The notes beneath the pieces are model-generated. The model made no database searches. It saw only the letters and a program-made list of their open reading frames with translations, and was not told where the DNA came from. The translations under genes and the position numbers were made by a program. Positions 21,190-31,978 of a stretch of 64,000 nt of DNA are shown piece by piece. Positions within the stretch are counted from its first letter, which is position 1. Each line of letters starts with the position of its first letter. The DNA is from Prionace glauca (lineage: Eukaryota > Chordata > Chondrichthyes > Carcharhiniformes > Carcharhinidae), in assembly GCA_037974335.1 (NCBI GenBank), contig CM075760.1, forward strand, positions 42,102,103-42,166,102, read 5' to 3'.

Positions 21190-22440
21190 CTGACTTAAAC
21201 ATAATGATGTCCTCTATTTCTAAGATATTCATGGCTGATTATCTCTTTTTCTACAGTCGTTCCTTATCACTGGTATATACTTTTGCTGAGCAGTGTGAAA
21301 GATCGCTTTGAAGGTCCTCCACTGTTCCTCAATTGTCCCACTATAAAGTTTTTGTTCCCAGTCTACCTTCACCAATTCCTCCCTCTTCCCTTTGTCGTCT
21401 CCTTGTTTGAGCAATAAAATAGTGGTTTTGGATTTAACCTTCTCATGCTTCATCTGTATTTTAAATTCAACCGTAATGAGATCACTTCTTCCAAGAGGAT
21501 CCCTAACTGCAAGATTATTTACATCTCATCTTTATTCCATCTCATTTACAGGACCAGATCTAGGATAGATTGCTCCCTTGTAGGTTCCATTGAATACTGT
21601 TCAAGGAAGCTATTGCAGATCCAGTCTATGAACGCCTCCTCGTGGCTGCCTTGACTGACCTGGTTTGACCAATTGATATTTAGATTAAAGTCCCCCATGA
21701 TAAGTGCTGTACCATTTTTACATGCATCAGTTATTTCTTCGTTTAATACTCGCCCCACTATGATGTCATTATTTGGCAGCGTATAGACTACGCCTAGCAA
21801 TGACCTTTTCTCTTCACTATTTCTAATCTCCACACAAATGGATTCAATCTTTTCTCCATAAAACCCATGTTATTTCTCACTACTGCCCTGATATCATTCT
21901 TAAAATTCAGGTACAGCACCTCATTTACCTTTCTGTCGGTCCCTTTGAACAGCCTGAATCCCCTGGATATTTAACTCCCAGTTGTGACCATCCTGCAACC
22001 ACGCCTCTGTAATGGCCAACAAATCATACTTGTTCGCAATGATTTGCGCTGTCAACTTACTTACCTTGTTTCGAATACTACGAGCATTCAGATAAAGTGG
22101 CTTTATACTAGTTTTTATAGTTTCTTTTTGAATTCTAACACTTCCATTAATAACATCTCCTGAGTTCTCCTTCCTCTTAACCTTGTTCCTGATTATTGAC
22201 GTAGTTGGATCATTCTCCCCACATTTTGTCCTTTCTCCCTCCTTCTCGGATTCCTTACATAGGTTCCCGTCCTCCTGACTGACTGCCCAGTGTTTTCAGG
22301 GATTATCCCACGCTCCTTTTTATAATCCAGCTGGAAAATTAACAACCTCATATCCTCTGCCAGCAGTCCCATATCCAAGGAGTATTGAAAGATTATCGTC
22401 AGCAAACCCACTATTTCCACTATTTCTGCCCTCAGTGACC
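21190..22440 (-). mobile_element. LINE 5' coding relic with endonuclease domain, minus strand
   Basis: Antisense reading gives endonuclease sequence: LGVVYTLPNN, ALIMGDFNLNINW (the conserved GDFN motif), QGSHEEAFIDWI, PTREQSILDLVL. Further downstream on the minus strand is a linker-type block (WEQKLYSGTIEEQWRTFK…KYIPV) before the RT. Several frames are broken. CR1/L2-like. The right part (22,200-22,440) is a further LINE-derived open stretch of less certain nature. Confidence 0.8.
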
Positions 22441-22632
22441 ATCATATATCCGACACCAGTGAAGAAATCTTCGACTTGATTGTGATATAAAATGTTTTGG
22501 ATTGAAATGTGTTAACTGAACTTGTTTGTTCTGTGACTGTAATTAATGTCAGTCTCCATGGATCCCAAATGTGCCACTGGAGGGTTTCCCTTTTTCATTA
22601 ATAAGGGCCTCCTTTCAGAGTGATACCCCATA

Positions 22633-23044
22633 ATGTTAGCAGCAGGATCAACTCTGGTACTGACAGGAACCAACCGTTCCAGAAAGAGGGGGAAGTACGA
22701 TCGGAGTCTGAGAACAAGAGACTGGAATCTTCCAACAGTGTATCAGAATCTGAGAACAAGAGATTGGAAGCTTCCAATAATGGATCAGAATCTGAGAACA
22801 ATGGATTGGAATGTTACAACAATGGATCAGAATCTCAGAACAATAGAACGGAATGTTACAACAGTGAATCAGAATCTGAGAATAAAAGATTGGAATGTCC
22901 CACTAATGGACAGGGGTTTATCCCAGGCACTGTTATATCTTTCTGAATATAGTGATTGGCTGTCCTTTTCACTGCGGATCTACTTTATACTTCACATTAT
23001 TCAAGCAGGTTACTATCCCACCCTGGCTATTGTTGGTGTCCCTG
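22633..23044 (+). CDS. GPR139-like GPCR, exon 1 with repeat-encoded N-terminal extension (receptor C, unit 1)
   Basis: An open exon ending in …IQAGYYPTLAIVGVP plus one base and a GTAAGT donor. The last part (about SEYSDWLSFSLRIYFILHIIQ onward) is the family's alternative first exon leading into TM1. Phase 1 joins exon 2 at 33,674 to give GVPVNIITIVILIRK. The frame stays open upstream for 91 more codons to an ATG at 22,633, through five 14-residue repeats. Two starts are possible: M1 at 22,633 (spliced protein about 437 residues) or M92 at 22,906 (about 346 residues, usual family size). A stop lies just upstream of 22,633. The extension carries NVT sequons. The start at M92 is the conservative choice; use of the extension is unproven. 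Confidence 0.75.
22699..22908 (+). repeat. 42-bp tandem repeat, five copies
   Basis: A period of 42 bases with the core CAGAATCTGAGAACAA and TTGGAATGTTACAACAA variants. Because 42 is divisible by three, all frames repeat as 14-residue blocks. In the receptor frame the block reads DQNLRTMDWNVTTM and variants. Also present at 44,204-44,413. Confidence 0.92.
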
Positions 23045-23233
23045 GTAAGTATCCCCTATCTCTTATTTATTGGGCAAACTATTTAACTTCATGCCTATTC
23101 TTGCCGTTTACTTTGTGGAAGATGGAAGCCATTGTTTTCTGTTCCCATCACAAACTCTGTTCCCGGCCCACCTGACTTCACTGCCACCCCCCAGCCCATA
23201 TCGGATTTGGGATGAGCCCATACACATGACTTT

Positions 23234-23566
23234 AGGTGGCATGGTGGCAGAGTGGTTAGCAGTGTTGCCTCACAGAGCAGGGACACGTGTTCGATTCCCA
23301 GTTTGGATCATTGTCTGTGTGGGGATTCCATGCTCTCCCCGTGTCTGCGTGAGTCTCCTCCAGTTTCGTCCCACATTCCAAGGATATGCGTGTTTGGTAC
23401 ACCGGCTGTGCAAATTTCTCCCTTACTTTCCCAGGATTCGTAGGTTAGAAGGATTAGCGGGATAGATAAGAGGGGTTACTGGGATACGGCCTGGGTGGAA
23501 TTCTGGGTCTGCAGACTCGATGGGCTGAATGGCCTCCTTCTGCACTGTAGGATTTTATGATTTCTA
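23234..23566 (+). mobile_element. tRNA-derived SINE, near full length, plus strand
   Basis: About 333 bases: head GGTGGCATGGTGGCAGAGTG…GTGTTCGATTCCC, body TGTCTGCGTGAGTCTCC…GTCCCACATTCC, tail GGGTCTGCAGACTCGATGGG…CTGCACTGTAGGATTTTATG. It lies just inside the receptor C intron. The same insertion is at 44,740-45,070 in unit 2, so it predates the duplication. Confidence 0.88.
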
Positions 23567-23876
23567 TCTGTAAGCCTTTTGATTTGAAGGGATTTCTGTC
23601 CCCATATTCTCTCCATCTCCAATCCAGTTCACAGCCATCTCCACCACAGTAGACATTTCCATCTCTGCATCAGACCAGCTACTGAATAAATCCTTGCCTG
23701 TATCATAGGTAAATCCCGACTAGATTATTCCACCGTTCACATAGCTCTTGTTACAATGCTGCAAAAACATCACATCATCTGAAATCCTGTTTCCCATCCC
23801 CTAACTCTCACCGTGCTGCATTCACCCATTATCACTGTACCACATCTGTCCCCGTTCTGGCAGAAGCTCCATTTTA

Positions 23877-24364
23877 CTCGGCTGATACCGGAGTTGAGGG
23901 GATTGAGCTATGAGGAGAGGCTGAATAAACTACGCTTGTACTCGTTAGAGTTTAGAAGAATGAGGGGAGATCTCATTGAGACGTATAAGATGATGAATGG
24001 GATGGATAGGATAGAGGTGGAGAGACTGTTCCCGCTCAAAAAAGACAGTAGGACTAGGGGGCACAGCCTCAAGATAAAGGGGGGGCGGTTTAGAACAGAG
24101 TTGCGGAGGAACTTCTTCACTCAAAGGGTGGTGAATCTCTGGAATTCTCTGCCCGTTGAAGTGGTGGAGGCTGCCTCGCTAAATATTTTTAAGAAACGGG
24201 TTGATGGGTTTTTGATAAGAGAAGGGATTAAGGGTTATGGGGAGAGGGCAGGAAGGTGGAGCTGAGTCACGACAGATCAGCCATGATCTTATTGAATGGC
24301 GGGGCAGGCTCGAAGGGCCAGATGGCCTACTCCTGCTCCTATTTCTTATGTTCTTATGTTCTTA
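23877..24364 (+). mobile_element. LINE 3' insertion specific to unit 1
   Basis: It interrupts CTCCATTTTA | ATCTTCTCATTA, which is continuous in unit 2 near 45,378. It encodes LIPELRGLSYEERLNKLRLYS…RRMRGDLIETYK…NFFTQRVVNLWNSLP in one open frame and ends GGCCTACTCCTGC…(TTCTTATG)n. Strongly 5' truncated and recent. Confidence 0.92.
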
Positions 24365-24654
24365 ATCTTCTCATTATTAAGTTTGGATCCTTCCATGATC
24401 GCACTCCACCAATTAATCCAATTTCCCTGCCCATTTCCCATATCCCTGTAAAAGGTTCCCATTCAGTTACTTATCCAATTCCCTCTTTAAAGTCAATATG
24501 TTTCACTCTCTATCTCTCCCTGCCGATGGAGCCGGATTTATAATACTTAAAACCACAAAACAGTGCGGGGCATGCAGTTATTTATTGCCTAAAATAGAAT
24601 CTCTTGGACAGAAGTTTGAGAACAGGAAACAAGACGCAGGAATAAATGGGCCAA

Positions 24655-25830
24655 AGAATCATAGAATCTACAGCATGGAGACAGGCCCTTGGCCCAAACT
24701 GCTCCACGTCGACCAAAATGTCCATCTAAGCTAACCCCATATGCCTGTATTTGGCCCATATCCCTTTAAACATAAGAACATAAGAATTAGGTGCAGGAGT
24801 CGGCCATTTGGCCCCTTGAGCCTGCTCCGCCATTCAATGAGATCACGGCTGATCTTTTCGTGGACTCAGTTCCATTTATCCGCCCTCTCACCATAATCCT
24901 TAATTTCTTTACAGTTCAAAGATTTATCGATCCTCGTCTTAGAAGCATTAAATGAGGTGGCCTCAACTGCTTTCCTGATCGAGGAATTCTACCTCTCATA
25001 TCGATATATCTGTCCAAATGCCTTTTAAATTTTGTCAGTGTCCTGCCTCAACCACTTACTCTGGCAGCTCATTCCACATACGTATCACCCTCTATTTAAA
25101 AACATGTTCCAAAAGTTCCCATTAATTATTACTCCTCTTACGTTAAACCTGTGCCGGTTAGTTCTCGAATCCCCAACCCCGGGAAAACTTTGAGTGCATT
25201 CAACCAATCCATGCCTCTCGCGATTTTATACTCATCTATAAGATCACCTCTCAGTCTCCTATGCGACAAAGAGAGAAGTTCTAGTTTGTCCAATCTCTCC
25301 ATATAACTCAGTCTTTTGAGTCCTGGCAACATCCTTGTAAATCTCTTGTGTGCTGTCTCCAGTTTAATAACATTTTTCCTACAGCAAGGCGACCAGAACT
25401 GAACACAATACTCCAGGTGCGGTCTCACCAACATCCTGTACAACTGCAGCATAACTTCCCAATTTCTATACTCAATGCCCTGTCTGATGAAGCTCAGCAT
25501 GCCAAAATCCTTCTTCACTGCCTTATCTACCTTTATACAACAGTGCACCTGAATTCCAGGATTCCTCTGTGCCAAAATATTCCCGAAGATCCTACCATTT
25601 ACTATGAAAGTCGAACCTTGATTTGACTTTCCAAAATGTAACGCCTCACACTTATCTGTATTGATCCCCATTTGCCATTTCTCGGTAGACTTCCCCAGAT
25701 GATCAAAGTCCTGCTGCAATTTTTGATAACGTTCCTCGCTGTCGACAATAGGACCTATTTTATTGTAATTTTCTAATTTTGTAATGTGACAAGTAGTGCA
25801 CCACAGGGATCGTCGAAAAGAGGGATCTTG
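24655..25830 (-). mobile_element. LINE C-terminal relic, minus strand, split by a nested LINE tail
   Basis: An older LINE begins with AGAATCATAGAATCTACAGC at 24,655. It is interrupted at about 24,774 by another LINE 3' end (CATAAGAACATAAGAATTAG to about 25,007) and resumes at TGTCCAAATGCCTTTTAAAT. The rest encodes, antisense, EKWQMGINTDKCEALHFGKS, KVDKAVKKDFGMLSFIRQGI, LVRPHLEYCVQFWSPC and RRLRGDLIDEYK. The nested arrangement is shared with unit 2 (45,663-46,840). Confidence 0.85.
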
Positions 25831-26395
25831 GAGGTCAGATGTACTGTTCTCTGAAGGTGAAGTCTCAGTTAGATAAGGCAATGAAGAAGGCTTCTGGCAT
25901 GCTGGCCTTCATCGGTCAGGGCATTGAGTATAGAAGTTGGGAAGTTATATTACTGGTGCACAGGACATTGGTGAGACTGCGCCTGGAGTATTCTGCTCGC
26001 CTTGCTATAGGAAGAATGTTATTAAACTGGAAACAGTGCAGAAGATATTTACAAGGGTGTTGCCAGAACTCAAAGAACTGAGTTACAGGGAAAGACTGGA
26101 CAGGCTAGGACTTATTACATTGGAGCGCAGGAGACTGAGGGGTGATCTTGTAGAGGTGTATGCGATCATGACAGCCATGGATAGGGTAAATGCGCTTAAT
26201 GTTTTTCCTAGGGATCAGTGCTGGAGCCTCGACTTTTTGCAATTTATATGAATGACTTGGATGAAGGGAATGAAGGTACGGTTGCTAAATTTGCTGACAA
26301 CAATAGAGAGGAATTAAATTGTGAAGTGGATGTGAGGAGGCGACAAATTGAAGTAGATAGGTTAAATGAGTGGGAAAACTGTGGAAATTGGAACC
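25812..26395 (+). mobile_element. LINE relics, plus strand, two rearranged pieces
   Basis: First piece (25,812-26,205): late RT/C-terminal coding (SQLDKAMKKASGMLAFIGQG…EYRSWEV, YRERLDRLGLITLERRRLRG). Second piece (26,205-26,395): an earlier RT segment (LFAIYMNDLDEGNEGTVAKFADNN, the YxDD-region equivalent degraded). The order is inverted relative to an intact LINE, so these are separate copies or a rearrangement. Confidence 0.78.
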
Positions 26396-26600
26396 AAAAA
26401 ACAAAATGCTGGAAAATCTCAGCAGGTCTGGCTGTATCTGTAAGGAGAGAAAACAACTGATGTTTCATGGCCAGATAACCCTTTGGACGCAAAACATCAG
26501 CTCTATTCGGTTCCGATAAATGCTGCCAGACTTGTTGAGATTTTTCAGCATTTTCTCTTTTGATTTCAGATTCCAGCATCCGCAGTAATTTATTTACTGC
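26396..26600. repeat. Repeat X, palindromic copy
   Basis: Left arm TGCTGGAAAATCTCAGCAGG (from 26,407) and right arm TTGTTGAGATTTTTCAGCA (to 26,550) are near reverse complements about 94 bases apart. The centre contains GATGTTTCATGGCCAGATAA. A stem-loop-forming dispersed repeat, also at 47,400-47,610. Confidence 0.75.
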
Positions 26601-27335
26601 CCTCAACAACTGATGAGAAATATTCATTTAGGATCTCACTCATCTTTCGTGGATCCGCACATACATAACCTTGTTGATCCTTAACTGAGCCTATTCTCTC
26701 CCCTATTACTCTTTTATTCTTTATGTATTTGTAGAAGCGCTTTGGATTCTCCTTTGCCTCATCTGCCAAAACAATTTCATGTTCCCTTTTTTCCCTCCTG
26801 ATTTCTCTCTTAACACCAGTCCTATACCCCCTATAATCTTCAAGAGATTCACTTGATCCCAGCTGTCTATGTACGTCAAATGCCTCTTTCTCTTCTTGAC
26901 CAGGGCCTCAATATCTCGACTCATCCAGGGTTCCCTGCTTCTGCCAGGCTTGCTCTTCACTCTAAGAGGAATGTATTTACCCTGAACCCTGATTAACACA
27001 CCTTTGAAAGCATACCACTTACCAGATGTCCCTCTGCCTTCCCACAGACTTCCTCAATTAACTTTTGAAAGTTCCTGCCTGATATAATCAAAATTGGCCT
27101 TGCCCCAATTTGGAATTTTAGCTTTGGGACAGACCAATCATTGTCCATAGCTATCTTAAGACCAAGAGAATTATGGCCATTGGTCCCAAAGTGATTCCCC
27201 ACTTACACTTCTGTCATCTGCCCTTCCTTATTTCCCAAGCGGAGGTCAAGTTTTGCCCCCTGTCTAGTTGAGCTATCCACAAACTGAATGAGAAACTCTT
27301 CCTGAATACATTCAACAAAATACTTCAGATTAAGC
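26601..27335 (-). mobile_element. LINE EN-RT linker relic, minus strand
   Basis: Antisense frames show GKYIPLRVKSKPGRSREPWM, SRDIEALVKKRKRH, and further upstream a late endonuclease-like block. CR1/L2-like linker between endonuclease and RT. Broken. Confidence 0.78.
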
Positions 27336-27389
27336 TCCTCACAAAGATTAAATTTAAAGGGTAAGGCATGGCAAGAGAACTCAAATCCA

Positions 27390-27975
27390 TCGTGCGAACA
27401 AAGAACAAAGATACAGCACAGGAACAGGCGTTTGGGCCCTCCAAGTTGTCACTGACCATTCTGGTGACAGAACTAAAACCCTTCCAGGGACCATGTACCT
27501 CTACTCCCATTCCATTCATATATTTGCTCACACGCTCCTTAAAAGTTGCTTGCTTTTCTGCTTCCACTATCTCCCTTCGCAGTGAGTTCCAGGCACCGAT
27601 CACCCTCCGTATAAAAAATGTGCCTCGTATATCTCCTTTAAACTTTGTCTCTTGCACCGCAAACCTATGCCCCCAGTAATTGACTCTTCGACTCTGAGAA
27701 AAAAGCTTCTCACAATCCATTCTGTCCATGTCCCTCCTAATCTTATAGACTTCTGTCAGTTCGCCTCTCAACCTGCGTCATTCGAGTGAGAACAAACTAA
27801 GTTTGGTCTCTGCTCTCCTCGTTGCAATTTCTCCCAGACAAGACAACATTCCTGTAGATCTTTTCTGAACCCTCTCCAAAGCGCCCACATCCTTCTGGCA
27901 GCCTGGCAACCAGAATTGAACACTGTCTTCCAAGTATGGCTTTGCGTGCTACCTGTGTTCCATATGGGAATGCGG
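27390..27975 (-). mobile_element. LINE 3' relic, minus strand
   Basis: Begins with the antisense tail AACAAAGAACAAAGATACAG and antisense GGCCCTCCAAG. Codes antisense for the C-terminal block (RGELTEVYKIRRDMDRMD, FIRRVIGAWNSLRREIVEAE). Same at 48,398-48,965. Confidence 0.82.
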
Positions 27976-28119
27976 GGACATAGCCAGTGCGTGGGCCTAG
28001 CATGGGTGCATGAAGTGTCTTCAGCTGCGCTCTTTCCACAATCGTTCACTTCCTCCACTGCCAACAAACAGTGATAGCCGTGTGTGCCATCGTCAAGATG
28101 CACCACAGGAACTCACTAA

Positions 28120-28745
28120 GGCTCTTGGAAGTTCGGGTTTCGGAACTGGAGCGGCACCTGGCGATGCTGTGGAGTATCTGCGAAGCAAGAATATCGTGGC
28201 CACAACAATAAGAGAGGCAGTCACACCACACGGTAAGATTCCACAGACAGGAAGGGAATGGATGACAGACAGGCAGAGAAAGAGGATAACAGTCAGGCAG
28301 AGAAAGAAGAGAACAATTCCCCACTCAATAGATATACTATTTTTGATCCCTGTTGAGAGGAAAGGTCTCTCAAGGGAAAATAGCAAAGACAAGTATCATT
28401 GAACTGGACTCAGTTCTGCGGCAGAGTGAAATAGGAAAAATTATGGCAATGCAACAATTATGGGGGATTCATTTGTAACAGATAGTTGTTTCTGTGTCGC
28501 AAACGAGACTCCAGTATGTTGCCTCCTTGATGCCGGAGTCAAGGATGTTTTAGAGCCGTTGCAGGATATGCTGGAGGGGGACGGTGAACAGCCAATGTTG
28601 TGGTACATATTGGTACAAATGACATCGGTAAATAAAAAGTGGTGATGTCCTTAAAGCAGAATATAGGGAGTTCGGAAGAAAGTTGAAAAGCAGAACCGGA
28701 AATGTGGCGATCTCAAGAATACTACCAGTGCAACGTGCTGCTCAG
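28120..28745 (+). mobile_element. LINE ORF1 relic with SGNH-esterase-like motifs
   Basis: One frame at about 28,147 reads LERHLAMLWSICEARISW, a helical ORF1 fragment. Further on, a frame shows GDSFVTD (block I, GDS), CCLLDAGVKDVLEPLQDMLE, and a frame-shifted VVHIGTNDIGK-like sequence (from about 28,600). GDS and GTND blocks are the hallmarks of the esterase domain known in ORF1 of some CR1 LINEs. Broken by frameshifts. Confidence 0.72.
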
Positions 28746-28869
28746 AATAGAATTAGCAGGATATCTCGGATGAACTTCCAACAGAGGAAATTCTCTGAGT
28801 AGTGACTCAGTCACTTCGACTGTACTGTGGGTATTCACAGAACCCTCCAGTGACAAACTGGAGGAAGAC

Positions 28870-29705
28870 ACAGAGAATACAGTGGGATGTAGATAGACTG
28901 GAAAATTGGGTGGAAAAATGGAACTTAATCCAGACAAATACGAGGTGAGGCATTTTGGTAGATCCATTTCAGGTGGGAGATACAAAATAAATGGCAGAAC
29001 CATCAGGAGCATAGATACACAGAGAGGCCTGGGGGTAGATGTCCACAGATTAATTAAAGTAGAAGCCCAGGTGGAAAAGGTGGTGAAGAAAGCATGTGTC
29101 AAGCTTGCCTTCACCGGACCATGCATCGAGTATAAAGGTTGGCAAATTATTTTACAGTTGTATAAAACATTGGTTAGGCCTCATTCGGAATACTGCATGC
29201 AATTCTGGTTCACCACACTATCAGAAGGATGTGGAGGCTTTGGGGAGGGTGCAGAAAAAGATTTGCCAGGATGTTTCCTGATGTGGAGGGTATTAACTAT
29301 AAGGAAAAATTGACAAAAACTGGGATTGTTCTTTCTGGAAAGGTAGAGGCTGAGGGGGGACCTGATGGAAATTTATGCAATTATGTGAGGCAGAGATAGG
29401 GTGAACAGTTGGAAGCTTTTTGTTCCCCCAGGGCTGAAGTGACAATTACAAGGAGGCACAAGTTCAAGATAAGGGGGAAAAGGTTCAGTGAAGATGTGGA
29501 GGGAAGTTTTTTACACAGAGGGTGGTGGAGGCCAGGAGTGTGAGATGGTTGAGGCCGTTAGTGAGCCACATTGAAGAGTCATCTTGATAGGCAAATGAAC
29601 AAACAATAGAGAGTTACAAGCGGTTGGTTTATACCGGAAAATGCGATTGGCACAGGTTTGGAGTGCCGAAGAGCCTGTGCTGTGCTGTACTGTACTTTAT
29701 TTTTT
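28870..29705 (+). mobile_element. LINE RT/C-terminal relic, plus strand
   Basis: KMELNPDKYEVRHFGRSISG, GLGVDVHRLIKVEAQVEK, LVRPHSEYCMQFW in one frame, then C-terminal pieces in other frames and a tail GCCTGTGCTGTGCTGTACTG. Shared with unit 2 (50,340-51,150). Confidence 0.82.
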
Positions 29706-29734
29706 TGTTTGAGATCATTTAGCAGAGGCAGTAG

Positions 29735-30560
29735 AAGAGGATTCTAATGTTCAGTGTCTCTTTCTGTGTTCTTTCCTCCTGTCAAACTGGTTTAAACTCT
29801 TCCCAATCGCACGCGTAAACCTATTCACAAGGACTTTGGCCCTAGTGTGGTTCAGGTGCAGGCCATCGCTTTTGTACGCGTACTAACTCACCTAGAAATC
29901 GTTCCAGAGATCTAGGAATCTAAAACCTGAACGCTTGCACCAACTCTTGAGTCCTATGGAGATGAAATAGGATGCTTGTCTGTCCTATTTTCTTATTTCT
30001 GTACTCGTTAGCATGTGGCACTTGGAGTAATTCAGGGATTACAGCCTTCTGAGGTCCTTTTTTTTAATCCACTGCTGAGCTCACTATATTCTTGACGCAA
30101 CGCCTCATTCTTCAGTTTGATTGTTAGATTGCTGGTACCGACAAGTACCACGCCCCCTAACTCATCACAATCCCTTTCAAGATACCCTGCAACCATTCGT
30201 TCATATCCCTGGCCCTGGCACCAGGGAGGCAGCACACAATCCTGGAGTAATGTCTTCGGCCACGGAAATTCTGAATGCACTCATCTGAGGGACCAGCGTC
30301 CTTATCAGCATCCGAATGGAATCTCCATTAGTAACCTGGGGAGGCTCCTGCATTACCTGCCTGTTCTTTCTCGATTGTCTGGTGGTTACCCATTCCCTTC
30401 TTCCCTCCAGTGCCTTTCTCTGTGGTGTGACCACTTCTCAAAACGGACTATCCATGTAAATCTCAGCCTCATCAATGCACCCCAATATATTGAACTGTCG
30501 CCGAAACTCTGAAACCCTGAGCTCCAGTTTGTACAGCTGGGAGCACTTCTTGAACATGTG
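29735..30560 (-). mobile_element. LINE ORF1 relic, minus strand
   Basis: Antisense frame: PWCQGQGYERMVAGYLERDC, then VVLVGTSNLTIKLKNEALRQ, equivalent to the GTND block of the ORF1 esterase domain but with the motif changed. Continuous with the surrounding repeat. In unit 2 this relic is split by a later LINE insertion. Confidence 0.75.
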
Positions 30561-30573
30561 GTCATCTGGTCAT

Positions 30574-31215
30574 CTCATAAGAACATAAGAACATAAGAAA
30601 TAGGAGCAGGAGTAGGCCATCTAGACCTCCGAGCCTGCGCCACCATTCAATAAGATCATGGCTGATCTGAAGTGGATCAGTTCCAGTTTTCTGCTCTCTC
30701 CCCATAACCCTTAATCCCCTCTCTTATCAGAAACCTATCTACCCGCGTCTTAGGTATATTTAGCGAGGTAGCCTCCACCACTTCAACGGGCAGAGAATTC
30801 CAGAGATTCACCACCCTTTGAGTGAAGAAGTTCCTCCTCAACTCCGATCTTGAGGCTGTGCCCTCTAGTTCTGTTATCCTTTCTAAGTGGGAAGAATCTC
30901 TCTACCTCTACCCTATCCATCCCCTTCATTATCTTATACGTTTCTATTAGATTCCCCCCTCATCCTTCTAAACTCCAACGAGTACAGACACAATCTATTT
31001 AATCTCTCTTCATAGTCAAACCCCCTCATCTCCGGTATCAGCCTAATAAACCTTCTCTGCACTCCCTCCGAGGCCAATATATCCTTCCGCAAGCGCAGCG
31101 ACCAAAACTGCACACAGTACTCCAGCTACAACCTCACCAGTACCCAGTCCAGTTGCAGCAAAACCTCCCTACTTTGATATTCTATCCCCCTCGCTATAAA
31201 GGCCAAATCTCAGAC
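30574..31215 (-). mobile_element. LINE 3' fragment, minus strand
   Basis: Tail CATAAGAACATAAGAAATAG, then antisense C-terminal and late RT coding. Present at the same place in unit 2 (52,632-53,285), hence older than the duplication. Broken frames. Confidence 0.85.
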
Positions 31216-31372
31216 ATTGTCAGCATCCAGGACATATGACAAGCTGCAGATTCCTTTTGGCTGCCCTCATCTGTCATGTCTTAAATGTAAAATTTACATG
31301 TAAGACCAGAACAAATCTAGATACAGATCAAAATAATACTTTTTGCAATAAATAATACATTTATTTTCACAG

Positions 31373-31900
31373 AACCACAGAATACTACAGGGCAGAAGAG
31401 GCTTTTCTGCGCAACGAGTCTCCACTGATGCATGAAAGGCCCCAACTTTCCCACCTCATCTCACTTGCCAGCAGTTGACCCATAGCCATGAATGTTATTA
31501 CATACCAAGTCCTCATCCAGGTACTTTTTAAATGATGTGAGGCATCCCACTTCCAGAATCCCCCAAGGTAGCACTTTCCAGACCCTCACCACCCTCTGTG
31601 TAAAATTTCTTGAAATCCCCTCTGTACCTCCCACCCTTCACTTTTAATTCGTGTCCCTCATTACTAACCCTTCAACGAAAGACAACAGTTGCTCCCTATC
31701 CGTTTTGTACATACCCCTCATGATCTTGCACACTTCATTCAGTCGCCCCTCAGTCTTCTCTGCTCTAATGAAAACAACTCAAGCCTACAACATCTCTTCA
31801 TAATTTACATGTTCCATCACAGGCAGCATCCTGGTACATCTCCTGTACTCCAGAGCCCTCTTTTTAGGTTCAGCTATTTAAACACTGGTCCTGCTATCAG
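31373..31900 (-). mobile_element. LINE relic, minus strand
   Basis: ACAGAACCACAGAATACTAC…AGGCATCCCACTTCCAG…CACCCTCTGTGTAAAATTTC are antisense words of a CR1/L2-like 3' part. Diverged; shared with unit 2 (53,440-53,965). Confidence 0.7.
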
Positions 31901-31978
31901 TTCTCATGAACTAATCAGCTTACATTTTCCTGAGGCGTCACTCCTGGATTTTTTTCAAACTCAGCATGTTATCTATGG

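Noticed and set aside
22620-22946. Glu/Ser/Asn-rich 108-residue frame across the 42-bp repeat, and its antisense Leu/Ser/Asp frame
   Set aside because: Any frame of a repeat whose period is divisible by three tends to stay open; the frame that continues into the receptor exon is the meaningful one.
28010-28402. 130-residue plus-strand frame conserved in both units (also 49,007-49,399)
   Set aside because: It runs across LINE ORF1 relics in a different frame from the recognisable motif; conservation between units is explained by recent duplication.
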